From Mycolicibacterium parafortuitum (lineage in GTDB: Bacteria; Actinomycetota; Actinomycetes; Mycobacteriales; Mycobacteriaceae), in NCBI RefSeq assembly GCF_002086815.1, contig NZ_MVID01000016.1, forward strand, positions 1 to 64,000: a stretch of DNA of 64,000 nt. Direction: 5' to 3'. Both the position numbers and the translations under genes were made by a program. A model generated the notes under the pieces. That model saw only the letters and a list, made by a program, of their open reading frames with translations. It was not told the origin of the DNA and made no database searches. This document shows positions 1 through 7,796 of the stretch, in pieces (the stretch's first letter is position 1; each line of letters starts with the position of its first letter).

Positions 1-23
1 GCGGGACTGGTCGATCACCGTGG

Positions 24-626
24 TCAGCGAGTCGAGGTTCGCCCTGGCGCGATCGGGTCCATCGGAGCCGGGGCCGGGGGAAGCGCCTCGGGCGCAGGAG
101 CAGGAGCCTCGGGCGCCGGAAGCGGCGCGGCGAGCGCGTCGAACGGCGCGGGCGGTGGCGGCGGTGCGAACGGATCGGCGGGCGGCGGCACGGGTGCCGG
201 CGCGGCCAGCGCGTCGAACGGCGCGGGAACCGGCGGCTCGTCCTTGATGACATTGCGCGGGGTCGGCGACGACAGTCCCCGGCCGCACGTCGGCCAGGCG
301 CCCTTGCCCTGGGACGCCAGCACGCGCTCGGCGACCGCGATCTGCTCTTCCCGGGTGGCCAGGTACGCCGCGGGGGCGAACTCGGCGCCGCCGTGACCGG
401 ACCAGGTGCTCGGCGAGAACTGCAGTCCACCGTGGTAGCCGTTGCCGGTGTTGATGGCCCAGTTGCCGCCGGATTCACAGCTGGCGACCCGGTCCCATTC
501 GCCGTCGGTCGCTGCACCGGCCTGGCCGGCCAGCGCGAGGCTGCCGCCTCCGATGACAGCGCCGGTGAATGCGATCTTCGCGACGCTCTTGGCTGATGAC
601 GCGGGCTTGCGATGCCGTCCACTCAT
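24..626 (-). CDS. rpfA: Resuscitation-promoting factor RpfA
   Basis: Secreted muralytic enzyme of the transglycosylase-like Rpf family, which cleaves peptidoglycan and promotes exit from dormancy. The N-terminus MSGRHRKP is typical of mycobacterial RpfA. A hydrophobic signal segment (about residues 16-38) precedes the Rpf domain (about 39-115), which has the catalytic Glu51 in ASCESGGNW and paired Cys50/Cys114. An Ala/Pro-rich tail with an APFDALAAP repeat follows. The start is set by AGAGGA upstream of ATG. The 200-residue product is about half the length of M. tuberculosis RpfA. The last residues (GRTSTR) have poor codon bias, while the -1 frame stays open to the window edge with strong G/C third positions, so the 3' end may be frameshifted. 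Expression is probably controlled by the riboswitch and the distal CRP site upstream. Confidence 0.93.
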   Translation of the reverse strand: MSGRHRKPASSAKSVAKIAFTGAVIGGGSLALAGQAGAATDGEWDRVASCESGGNWAINTGNGYHGGLQFSPSTWSGHGGAEFAPAAYLATREEQIAVAERVLASQGKGAWPTCGRGLSSPTPRNVIKDEPPVPAPFDALAAPAPVPPPADPFAPPPPPAPFDALAAPLPAPEAPAPAPEALPPAPAPMDPIAPGRTSTR

Positions 627-639
627 ATGTGCGGGGGTC

Positions 640-805
640 CTCTCGTAAGCGCGTGCGAGGTCAGCTGTCGGGTTCGGGCTGGAGAGGTTGCCCGGCCGTC
701 GTCGTCATCGACGTCGGCTTCACCCCAAGGAACCGAATTCGGTTCCAGGTCCTCGGTGGGACCAGTGGGTCCCCCGCCTCCATCCGGGTTGTATCTCGTT
801 GTCCC
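640..805 (-). promoter_or_regulatory. c-di-AMP (ydaO/yuaA) riboswitch in the rpfA leader
   Basis: On the minus strand, three blocks match the conserved ydaO core in the right order: GGGGGACCCA (766-775), TTGGGGTGAA (719-728), and the pseudoknot block reading CCCGAACCCGACAGCTGACC, within 656-678. A self-complementary AACCGAATTCGGTT hairpin lies between the first two. The element ends just upstream of the rpfA ribosome-binding site. ydaO riboswitches bind c-di-AMP and in actinobacteria are often found in front of rpf and cell-wall hydrolase genes, where ligand normally turns expression off. The outer limits are approximate. Confidence 0.9.
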
Positions 806-1045
806 CGCACACCAACGGATGGAGCTCGGCGCAATTGGTGTGCAGCGGGCCGTTCGGAATGTGGGGGTCGATCGGCCTGGTTCAGAACGTTAACGGCTGT
901 CAGGAGGGTCGTCATCTTTTGCTCACAGCAGCGTTTCTCCCTGCGGCAAATACTAAAAAAACTCTAAATACGCAGGACCGACCGTCGTTCCTGCAGGTGC
1001 CGGGTAGCTCGACCAGTCTGTAGCCATCCCGTGACCATTCCGTTA

Positions 1046-1061
1046 TGTGATGTAAATCACG
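1046..1061. promoter_or_regulatory. CRP/cAMP receptor protein site upstream of rpfA
   Basis: The 16-mer TGTGATGTAAATCACG fits the CRP half-site pattern TGTGA-N6-TCAC. It lies about 430 bp upstream of the rpfA start, on the far side of the long leader, and just beyond the moaD2 stop. In M. tuberculosis rpfA is a known target of CRP (Rv3676), so conservation of a site here is expected. The rest of 836-1087 holds an AT-richer stretch around 945-970 and no gene. Confidence 0.75.
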
Positions 1062-1087
1062 GAATAGGTTCGGCGGAATTGGTCCAA

Positions 1088-1354
1088 CTATCCACCGGCG
1101 AATGGCGGCAACACGTCGATGGTCTGCGCATCGCCCAGTTCGACGGTCACGTCTCGCACCGCCATCCCGTCGCGCAGATACGAACAGCGCGCCAGTACGG
1201 CGGCCAGGCGCTCGTCACGCGCCTTCAAGATCTGGACGAGCGCCTCCAGCGTCGTCCCGGACGGCACGTCCAGTGTCTCGGCCTCGGTTCCGGCCGCCGC
1301 ACGCGCTGCGGCGAAGTAGCGCACGGTCACCCGCACGTCGACGTCGGCAGGCAT
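1088..1354 (-). CDS. moaD2: Molybdopterin synthase small subunit MoaD2
   Basis: Ubiquitin-fold sulfur carrier of molybdenum cofactor biosynthesis. As a C-terminal thiocarboxylate it donates sulfur to MoaE when precursor Z (cPMP) is converted to molybdopterin. The 88-residue product has the usual family length, the RYFAAARAAAG motif near the N-terminus, and the diagnostic C-terminal Gly-Gly (PPFAGG). It lies immediately downstream of moaA with almost no gap, so the two are co-transcribed. The partner moaE is not in view and may lie beyond the left edge, as moaE2 does beside rpfA in M. tuberculosis. Confidence 0.92.
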   Translation of the reverse strand: MPADVDVRVTVRYFAAARAAAGTEAETLDVPSGTTLEALVQILKARDERLAAVLARCSYLRDGMAVRDVTVELGDAQTIDVLPPFAGG

Positions 1355-1355
1355 C

Positions 1356-2417
1356 TCAACCCCCGATCGCGCTCATCGGGCGGTCGGGCTGCACGAAGTC
1401 GGGGTCGTTGATGCCGTGGCCGGCCGCTTTCGCCCACATCGCCGACCGCCAGGCGGCCTCCAGCGCGGCGTCGTCGGCGCCGGTGCGCAGCAGCACGCGC
1501 AGATCGGTCTCGTCGCGGGCGAACAGGCAGTTGCGGACCTGACCGTCGGCGGTGAGGCGGGTGCGGTCGCAGGTCGAGCAGAACGCATGCGACACCGACG
1601 CGATGATCCCGACACGGCCGAGGATCCCGGCCTCGCCGTGGACCTGCCATAGCTGCGCCGGCGCCGAACCGCGCGGCACCGGGTCCGGAGACAGCGTGAA
1701 GTGGTGCTTCAGCGCGGCGAGGATCGCGTCGGCGCTCAGCGCGCGGTCGCGCTGCCAGGAATGCTCGGCGTCGAGCGGCATCTGTTCGATGATGCGCAGC
1801 TGGTAGCCGTTGTCCAGGCAGAACGACAGCAGTTCCACCGCGTCCTGCAGCCCCGTGACCGGATCGAGAACGGCGTTGACCTTCACCGGGCTCAGCCCCG
1901 CCTCTTTGGCCGCGCGCAGGCCGGCGACCACGTCGGCGAACCGGTCCCGGCGGGTGATCGCGGCGAACCGGGCGGGGTCGACGGTGTCCAGCGAGACATT
2001 GATCCGGTTCAGCCCCGCCTGCTTGAGGCCGGCCGCGCGCTGCGCCAGCCCGATCCCGTTGGTGGTCAGCGTGACCTCGGGCCGCGGCGACAGCGACGTC
2101 GTCGCGGCGATGACGTCCTCGAGGTGCGGGACCACCAGCGGTTCGCCACCGGTGAACCGGATGCTGGTGATGCCGAGCCGGGTCACCGCGATCCGCAGCA
2201 GCCGGATCAGCTCGTCGGAAGACAGCTTCTGATCGCGCGGCAGCCAGTCCAGGCCACCGGCCGGCATGCAGTAGGTACAGCGCAGATTGCACAGATCGGT
2301 CAGCGACACCCTCAGATCGCGTGCGACCCGGCCGAACGTGTCGACCATCGGGCCGTCGGCGGGTGCGGGCGTGGCGGGGCGGCGTATCGACGGCACGCCG
2401 AGCGGGATCACCGTCAC
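1356..2417 (-). CDS. moaA2: GTP 3',8-cyclase MoaA
   Basis: Radical SAM enzyme that starts molybdenum cofactor synthesis by converting GTP to 3',8-cyclo-GTP, the MoaC substrate. The N-terminal [4Fe-4S] SAM site is the CxxxCxxC in DLCNLRCTYCMP. A C-terminal cluster region contains CSTCDRTRLTADGQVRNC. The protein ends in Gly-Gly (AIGG), as in functional MoaA. At 353 residues it has normal length. The ATG overlaps the stop of the upstream yccF-like gene in an ATGA arrangement, implying translational coupling, and moaD2 follows directly. Confidence 0.95.
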   Translation of the reverse strand: MTVIPLGVPSIRRPATPAPADGPMVDTFGRVARDLRVSLTDLCNLRCTYCMPAGGLDWLPRDQKLSSDELIRLLRIAVTRLGITSIRFTGGEPLVVPHLEDVIAATTSLSPRPEVTLTTNGIGLAQRAAGLKQAGLNRINVSLDTVDPARFAAITRRDRFADVVAGLRAAKEAGLSPVKVNAVLDPVTGLQDAVELLSFCLDNGYQLRIIEQMPLDAEHSWQRDRALSADAILAALKHHFTLSPDPVPRGSAPAQLWQVHGEAGILGRVGIIASVSHAFCSTCDRTRLTADGQVRNCLFARDETDLRVLLRTGADDAALEAAWRSAMWAKAAGHGINDPDFVQPDRPMSAIGG

Positions 2418-2821
2418 GGCACGGCTCCGACGATGCGGCCGCGGGCCTCATTCACCGGCACGATCTCCTTGCCCAGCGGCATCAGCGACACCGGGATCAT
2501 CTTCAGGTTGGCCACCGCGAGCGGGATACCGACGATGGTGATCGCCATCGCGATCGCCGTGGTGATGTGTCCGATGGCCAGCCACACCCCGGCGACGATG
2601 ACCCAGATGACGTTGCCGACCAGCGCTCCCGGCCGCGGACCGGGCTTCTCGACGATCGTCCGGCCGAACGGCCACAGCGCGTAGGCCGCGATCCGCAGCG
2701 ACGCGAACCCGAACGGGATCGTGATGATCAGGATGAAGCAGATCAGCGCTGCGAGAAGATAGCCGAGCGCCAGCCAGAGCCCACCGAAGATCAGCCAGAT
2801 GAGGTTCAGGATCAGTCGCAT
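2414..2821 (-). CDS. YccF (DUF307) membrane protein, Rv0870c type
   Basis: A 135-residue integral membrane protein of the YccF family, function unknown. It is an internal duplication: residues about 5-50 (NLIWLIFGGLWLALG ... LWPFG) repeat at about 68-115 (NVIWVIVAGVWLAIG ... LMPLG), each half contributing two hydrophobic segments. It heads the moaA-moaD2 operon in this genome, as Rv0870c does in M. tuberculosis. The association with cofactor synthesis is positional only. AGGAAGAAG lies just upstream of the ATG as a ribosome-binding site. Confidence 0.85.
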   Translation of the reverse strand: MRLILNLIWLIFGGLWLALGYLLAALICFILIITIPFGFASLRIAAYALWPFGRTIVEKPGPRPGALVGNVIWVIVAGVWLAIGHITTAIAMAITIVGIPLAVANLKMIPVSLMPLGKEIVPVNEARGRIVGAVP

Positions 2822-2989
2822 CTTCTTCCTCCAGCCGTGACCTGCAGCCTACCGACATAAGGGGATGCTGCGCCTATCGGAGGCCGAGTAGGATTCCCCC
2901 GGACGCGTCCCGACGCAGGCGGGGCGCTTACTTTATGTACCTGACAGGTACCGACGTTATCGACATAAGACAGACAGCAGGTGAGACCA

Positions 2990-3400
2990 GTGCCGACCGG
3001 CCGGGTGAAGTGGTACGACGCGGAGAAGGGTTTCGGGTTCCTCTCACAAGAAGAGGGCGAAGACGTCTACGTGCGGTCCTCGGCGTTGCCCGCCGGTGTC
3101 GAAAGCCTCAAGGCGGGACAGCGCGTCGAGTTCGGTGTCGCCGCGGGTCGGCGCGGGCCGCAGGCTCTTCAGGTCAAGCTGATCGATCCGCCGCCGAGCC
3201 TGAGCCGCACCCGTCGCGAAGCGGCCGCCGCCGAGCACAAGCACACCCCCGACGAGCTGCACGGCATGGTCGAGGACATGATCACGCTGCTCGAGAGCGC
3301 GGTGCAGCCCGAGCTGCGCAAGGGCCGCTATCCCGACCGGAAGGTGGCCCGGCGGGTCTCCGAGGTGGTCAAGGCCGTCGCGCGCGAGCTCGACGCGTAG
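2990..3400 (+). CDS. cspB: Cold-shock domain protein CspB
   Basis: Nucleic-acid-binding protein with an N-terminal cold-shock OB fold (about residues 1-65) carrying the RNP1-type motif KGFGFLSQE. An Actinobacteria-type extension follows with the run HTPDELHGMVEDMITLLES. The GTG at 2990 is chosen over an in-frame GTG at 2981 because it gives the family start VPTGRVKWYD and has AGGTGAG just upstream; the product is then 136 residues. The M. tuberculosis counterpart Rv0871 also follows Rv0870c divergently. Promoters for both genes must lie in 2822-2989, which contains an AT-richer stretch around 2930-2970. Confidence 0.9.
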   Translation: MPTGRVKWYDAEKGFGFLSQEEGEDVYVRSSALPAGVESLKAGQRVEFGVAAGRRGPQALQVKLIDPPPSLSRTRREAAAAEHKHTPDELHGMVEDMITLLESAVQPELRKGRYPDRKVARRVSEVVKAVARELDA

Positions 3401-3451
3401 GTGTCGTGCGCCGAGTCTGACGTTGTCGGCGAGATTCCGGCGAAACGACGC

Positions 3452-4402
3452 TCATAGGTTCAGATTCGGCGGGGCCATCGAAGCGCCGGCGGCGCTCAGG
3501 GCGGCATAGGCGCGGGACGCGATGGTGGCCGGGCGGCCGCGCAGGATGTCGGCGCTGACCCGCACGATGCGCCAGCCCATCGTTTCCATGCCGGCCTGGC
3601 GGTCGATGTCGCGGGCGCGTTGCCGCGGCTCCGACCAGTGCTGCTCGCCGTCGTACTCGACGCCGACCTTCCAGGTCTCCCAACCCATGTCGACGCGTCC
3701 GAGGTGGTAGCCGTACCGGTCGTAGACGTCGATCTGGGTGCGCTCGGGCGGTAGTCCCGCCCGCACCAGGACGAGTCGCGTCCGGGTCTCCTGCGGTGAT
3801 TCCGCGCCGGGGTCGGCGAGGTCGAGCGCCGCCCGCAACTGCACGACCCCGCGGGCACCGCGATGCGCATCGGCGACGCGACGTACGTCGTCCGCGCCGA
3901 TGCCGGTCGCGCGCATCAGTGCGTCGAGCCGCATCACGGCGCGCACCAGTCCCTGGCGGCGGCCCAGATCGAAGGCCGTGCGCGCGGGCGTCGTCGCCGC
4001 GATGCCCCCGACACTGGTGACCTCGTGGGCGGCAAGGGTGTTGCAGTGCAGGACAATCCCCGCGGTCTTGTGCTGGCTCGCGTGGTTCAACTCGGCGGGC
4101 AGCCGCGGGTCGATCCACCGCGCACCGTGCAGCGCGGCCGCCGACATGCCGGCCGCCGTCGCGCGCCGCTGCGACCACAGATAGGCGGCCTTCGCCCTGT
4201 GCACCGCGTCGAGTCGCTGATCCTTGGGCACGTACACATTGCGGTGCACCGCCCGGTAGCGCGTCGACAGCTGGTAGCGGTTCACCGCTCCCGCGGCGAG
4301 CGCCTCGGTTCCGAGGAAAGGGTCCACGGCTATTGGACGGCGAGCACCCGCGGCCGGTTCCACCCGGGCCGACTCTGAAGTTGTTTGTGAATTCTTGGCC
4401 AT
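3452..4402 (-). CDS. DUF559/AbiEi-like protein with endonuclease-type C-terminus
   Basis: A 316-residue member of a family common in mycobacteria. The N-terminal two thirds resembles AbiEi-type antitoxin proteins (winged-helix-like segment around ALAAGAVNRYQLSTRYR, then RNVYVPKD). The C-terminal 100 residues resemble Vsr/DUF559 nucleases of the PD-(D/E)xK type, with VGVEYDGEQHW and a following conserved DIDRQAGMETMGWRIVRVS. No AbiEii toxin partner is adjacent. The gene is divergent from the GST-like gene, with about 50 bp between them. Nuclease or antitoxin activity is inferred from family resemblance only. Confidence 0.75.
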   Translation of the reverse strand: MAKNSQTTSESARVEPAAGARRPIAVDPFLGTEALAAGAVNRYQLSTRYRAVHRNVYVPKDQRLDAVHRAKAAYLWSQRRATAAGMSAAALHGARWIDPRLPAELNHASQHKTAGIVLHCNTLAAHEVTSVGGIAATTPARTAFDLGRRQGLVRAVMRLDALMRATGIGADDVRRVADAHRGARGVVQLRAALDLADPGAESPQETRTRLVLVRAGLPPERTQIDVYDRYGYHLGRVDMGWETWKVGVEYDGEQHWSEPRQRARDIDRQAGMETMGWRIVRVSADILRGRPATIASRAYAALSAAGASMAPPNLNL

Positions 4403-4454
4403 GATTCGCGAACAACTTCAGATTGGGCCTACCGATACGGGTACTAAGGCAGCT

Positions 4455-5471
4455 ATGAGCTACGTGGCCGACCCGTCCGCCTCCGACGGTGAGTTCAACC
4501 GAGACACCGACTACATCACCACCCGGATCACCGCCGACGGCCGCGACGGCTATGCGGTCGAGCCGGGCCGCTACCGGCTGGTGGTGGCCAGGGCGTGTCC
4601 GTGGGCGAACCGGACGATCATCGTGCGACGCTTGCTCGGGCTGGAGGACGCGATCTCGATCGGGTTCTGCGGGCCGACGCACGACGAGCGCAGCTGGACG
4701 TTCGACCTCGACCCCGACGGCCGCGATCCGGTGCTGGGCATCCACTTCCTGCGCGACGCGTACAACAAGCGGATCCCGGATTACCCGAAGGGTGTGACGG
4801 TGCCCGCCATCGTCGACATCCCGACCGGTGAGGTGGTCACCAACGACTTCGCCCAGATCACGCTCGACTTCTCGACGGAGTGGACCGCGTATCACCGCGA
4901 CGGCGCCCCGCAGCTGTATCCCGATCCGCTGCGCGACGAGATCGACGAGGTGGCCCAACGCATTTACACCGAGGTCAACAACGGCGTGTACCGGTGCGGG
5001 TTCGCCGGATCGCAACAGGCCTACGAGAAAGCCTACGACCGGCTGTTCACCGCGCTGGACTGGCTCTCGGAGCGGCTGGAGAACCAGCGGTACCTGGTCG
5101 GGGACACCATCACCGAAGCGGACGTGCGGCTGTTCACCACGCTGGCGCGGTTCGACCCCGTCTACCACGGGCACTTCAAGACCAACCGAAGCAAGCTCTC
5201 CGAGATGCCGGTGCTATGGGCCTACGCGCGGGACCTGTTCCAGACACCGGGCTTCGGCGACACCACCGACTTCGTCCAGATCAAGCAGCACTACTACCTG
5301 GTGCACACCGACATCAATCCGACCGGCGTGGTGCCGAAAGGGCCCGACCTGTCGAATTGGCTCAGCCCGCACGGCCGGGAAGCGTTGGGCGGCAGACCGT
5401 TCGGCGACGGCACCGCGCCCGGGCCGACGCGCGAGGGTGAGCGGGTGCCCGAGGCTCACTCAGCCGGCTGA
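4455..5471 (+). CDS. Xi-class glutathione S-transferase-like (hydroquinone) reductase
   Basis: A 338-residue member of the YqjG/ECM4 family, which reduces S-conjugated hydroquinones through an N-terminal thioredoxin fold and C-terminal helical domain. The catalytic cysteine is Cys48 in the conserved ARACPWANR. The C-terminal domain has YLVGDTITEADVRLFTTL and QTPGF...IKQHYY. The start ATG at 4455 is preferred because it has AAGG upstream and gives the normal family length. Mycobacteria use mycothiol rather than glutathione, so the thiol cosubstrate is probably mycothiol; that is inference. The gene has no counterpart at this place in M. tuberculosis. Confidence 0.85.
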   Translation: MSYVADPSASDGEFNRDTDYITTRITADGRDGYAVEPGRYRLVVARACPWANRTIIVRRLLGLEDAISIGFCGPTHDERSWTFDLDPDGRDPVLGIHFLRDAYNKRIPDYPKGVTVPAIVDIPTGEVVTNDFAQITLDFSTEWTAYHRDGAPQLYPDPLRDEIDEVAQRIYTEVNNGVYRCGFAGSQQAYEKAYDRLFTALDWLSERLENQRYLVGDTITEADVRLFTTLARFDPVYHGHFKTNRSKLSEMPVLWAYARDLFQTPGFGDTTDFVQIKQHYYLVHTDINPTGVVPKGPDLSNWLSPHGREALGGRPFGDGTAPGPTREGERVPEAHSAG

Positions 5472-5479
5472 GACTACTC

Positions 5480-5504
5480 GTCCGGCGGGGCGCGATGGCC
5501 GGAC
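5480..5504. terminator. Hairpin between convergent genes
   Basis: A perfect 7-bp stem, GTCCGGC (5480-5486) and GCCGGAC (5498-5504), with an 11-nt loop, sits between the convergent GST-like and DUF2771 genes. There is no U-tract, which is usual for mycobacterial terminators. It could serve both directions. Confidence 0.5.
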
Positions 5505-5507
5505 TCC

Positions 5508-6023
5508 TCAGCGCGGCTCGTCCCTCGCCGCTTGATCGTCGTCGGGCCACACCGTCTGCACCGACCACTCCGCGTGCGGCACCGGGAACTCGTTGCCGGC
5601 TTCATCGCGCACCCACGTCGGCAGCTGCACGGCGATACCGGTGAGCCGCCCGTGGTGCGGGTCCTGGGTCGGGATCGTCACCGCGAGCCGGGTGTGGGGC
5701 GGCACGATCTCGACGACGTCGTCGTCCTCGTAGGCCCGCAGCAGCACCCACGGCGCGCGGGAGATCTCCTGCGGGACCGACAACTGCACCGGATGGCGGG
5801 CGTCGACGTGCAACTCGCCCTGCACGCCGGGCACGACGCAGTCGGTCGGGTTGAACACCTGGCAGAACCGGTAGGGGCCCACCCGGGTCAGCTCACCGTG
5901 CGAGAAGGCCGAGATCTCCGGCAGCTCGGGGGAGTGGTTCCGCGACAGCTGCCAGACGAGCACACCCGTACCGATCGACGCGAGCAGCGCCACCGTCGCC
6001 AAAACCGCGACAACACGTTTCAC
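5508..6023 (-). CDS. DUF2771 membrane-anchored protein, Rv0875c type
   Basis: A 171-residue protein with one N-terminal hydrophobic segment (about residues 4-24) acting as uncleaved anchor or signal. A beta-rich extracytoplasmic domain follows with two cysteines (FCQVFNPTDC). It matches the DUF2771 family; function unknown. Its ATG overlaps the stop of the upstream MFS gene by 4 bp, as Rv0875c follows Rv0876c in M. tuberculosis, so the two are likely translated together and may work together at the membrane. Confidence 0.85.
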   Translation of the reverse strand: MKRVVAVLATVALLASIGTGVLVWQLSRNHSPELPEISAFSHGELTRVGPYRFCQVFNPTDCVVPGVQGELHVDARHPVQLSVPQEISRAPWVLLRAYEDDDVVEIVPPHTRLAVTIPTQDPHHGRLTGIAVQLPTWVRDEAGNEFPVPHAEWSVQTVWPDDDQAARDEPR

Positions 6024-7708
6024 TCCTGGGTCACCGCCGCACCTGCCCGCACACCCTCCTGTTCGGCCAGTACCGGACGGTTACCTCCGAGGCCCGGCAC
6101 CAGCGACTCGCCACGATAGCTCAGCACCGTCTGGGCCAGACCGAGGATCAGGATCGCGGTGATCGCGGTGAAGCCCGCATACAGCTCGGTGTAGATCAGC
6201 ACGCCCGTCGCGCCGCCGGCCACCCATGCCAGCTGCAGCAGTGACTCGGACCGCCCGAACGCCGACGCGCGCGACTCCTCGGGCAGATCATCCTGCAGAG
6301 ACGCATCCAGGGACGCCTTGGCGATCGCGCTGGCCGCCGACGTCACGAACGTCGCGGCAGCGGCCACCAACAGGTTTCCCGTCAACGCGGTCACCAGGGC
6401 CACCACGGTGACCGCGACCGCGCACCGCACCACCAGCCGGGCCGGATGCCCGAGCTTGAGCCGTGCGGCGGTGAAGTTGCCGCCGAAGTTCCCGACGGCC
6501 GCCGCGGCACCGATCATGCCGAGGATGCGCAACTGCTCCCAGCCGGTGGCGTCGTGGGCCTTCGCGACGAACGCCGGATACAGGAACAGGAAGCCGACCA
6601 TCACCTTCACCGTGCAGTTGCCCCACAGCGACGTGATGATGTTGCGGCCCAGCGGCTGGCGGGCCTTGCCCGTCGTGGCCGCGGGTTCGCGCGGCAGCAC
6701 CTCCGTGGCCCCGTGGTAGCTCAGCGTCGCGGGCACCTCACCCTCGGTGACCTCGACCCACTTCGGGATCCGCATCGCCAGCACCGCGCCGACGATCGTC
6801 ACCGCGACGACCACGTACAGCGCGCCCGGCATCTGGAACAGCTGGAAGCCGTACTCGGCGGCCGCGGCGATACCGCCGCCGATCATCGTGCCGCCCAACA
6901 GGCCGAATGTGGTCAGCCGGGAGTTCACCCGGACCAGGTCGATACTCGGTGGCAGCACTCTGGGGGTCACCGCGCTGCGCAGCACGGAGAACGATTTGGA
7001 CAGCACCATCATCCCGAGCGCGCACGGATAGAGCACCCAGGACGGGAAGCTGCCCGTCGCGCTGTCGAAATTCGCGATCAGCACCACCGCCAGCACGGTG
7101 CGCAACACGAACGACGCGGCCAGCGCGACGCGGCGGCCGTGCTGCAGCCGGTCGAGGGCCGGACCGATCAGCGGGGCGATGACGGCGAACGGCGCGATCG
7201 TGATCAACAGGTACAGCGCCACCCGGCTCTTGGACTCCCCGGAGGCCGCCGCGAAGAACAGGGTGTTGGCCAGCGCGACCGCCATCGCCGCGTCGACCGC
7301 GAAGTTCGCGACCACCGGCCACGTCAGCGCCGTCAGCCCGGACTTGTCGGCGCCGTCGGCGGTCGCGGCGCGATGCACCATGCCGTAGACCTTGGAACCC
7401 ATCTCCCGGCTGCGCTGCGCGGCGGCGCGGGTGACCGTCACCTTCTCGCCGCCGGCGAACCCGGCCGGCGCGTCGTCGTCATAGCTGCGGCCGCGATAGC
7501 GCACGTCGTCGTCGAGCGGGGGGAGCCATCGGTTGCCGCCCTGATTCGGCGAATAGGGGCGGCCGGACCTGCGCTGACTCGGGCGCACACCCGGGTCACT
7601 GGGGTAATTGGCCATCCCCGGGTGCTCGCCTGCGGGCGGGCGCGGCGGGTAGTAGCGCCCACCCTGCTGACCGTCAGGGTCCCGGGGGTCACGCCGCGGT
7701 CCGGTCAC
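6020..7708 (-). CDS. MFS transporter, Rv0876c type
   Basis: A 562-residue polytopic membrane protein. The first 110 residues are polar, proline- and arginine-rich and cytoplasmic, which is unusual for an MFS protein but typical of this mycobacterial family. About twelve hydrophobic segments follow, with an intracellular loop in the middle (about residues 320-350). The substrate is unknown. The downstream DUF2771 gene overlaps its stop. The promoter lies in the short divergent region 7709-7796 shared with the DUF3027 gene. Confidence 0.85.
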   Translation of the reverse strand: MTGPRRDPRDPDGQQGGRYYPPRPPAGEHPGMANYPSDPGVRPSQRRSGRPYSPNQGGNRWLPPLDDDVRYRGRSYDDDAPAGFAGGEKVTVTRAAAQRSREMGSKVYGMVHRAATADGADKSGLTALTWPVVANFAVDAAMAVALANTLFFAAASGESKSRVALYLLITIAPFAVIAPLIGPALDRLQHGRRVALAASFVLRTVLAVVLIANFDSATGSFPSWVLYPCALGMMVLSKSFSVLRSAVTPRVLPPSIDLVRVNSRLTTFGLLGGTMIGGGIAAAAEYGFQLFQMPGALYVVVAVTIVGAVLAMRIPKWVEVTEGEVPATLSYHGATEVLPREPAATTGKARQPLGRNIITSLWGNCTVKVMVGFLFLYPAFVAKAHDATGWEQLRILGMIGAAAAVGNFGGNFTAARLKLGHPARLVVRCAVAVTVVALVTALTGNLLVAAAATFVTSAASAIAKASLDASLQDDLPEESRASAFGRSESLLQLAWVAGGATGVLIYTELYAGFTAITAILILGLAQTVLSYRGESLVPGLGGNRPVLAEQEGVRAGAAVTQE

Positions 7709-7796
7709 GAGTCGATTGTTCCCTATCGGGCCGACAGCGGCCGCGCAGGTGACCGGTGTGGCTCGGCCCGGTCTGGATCAGGCAATAATGGGGTCA

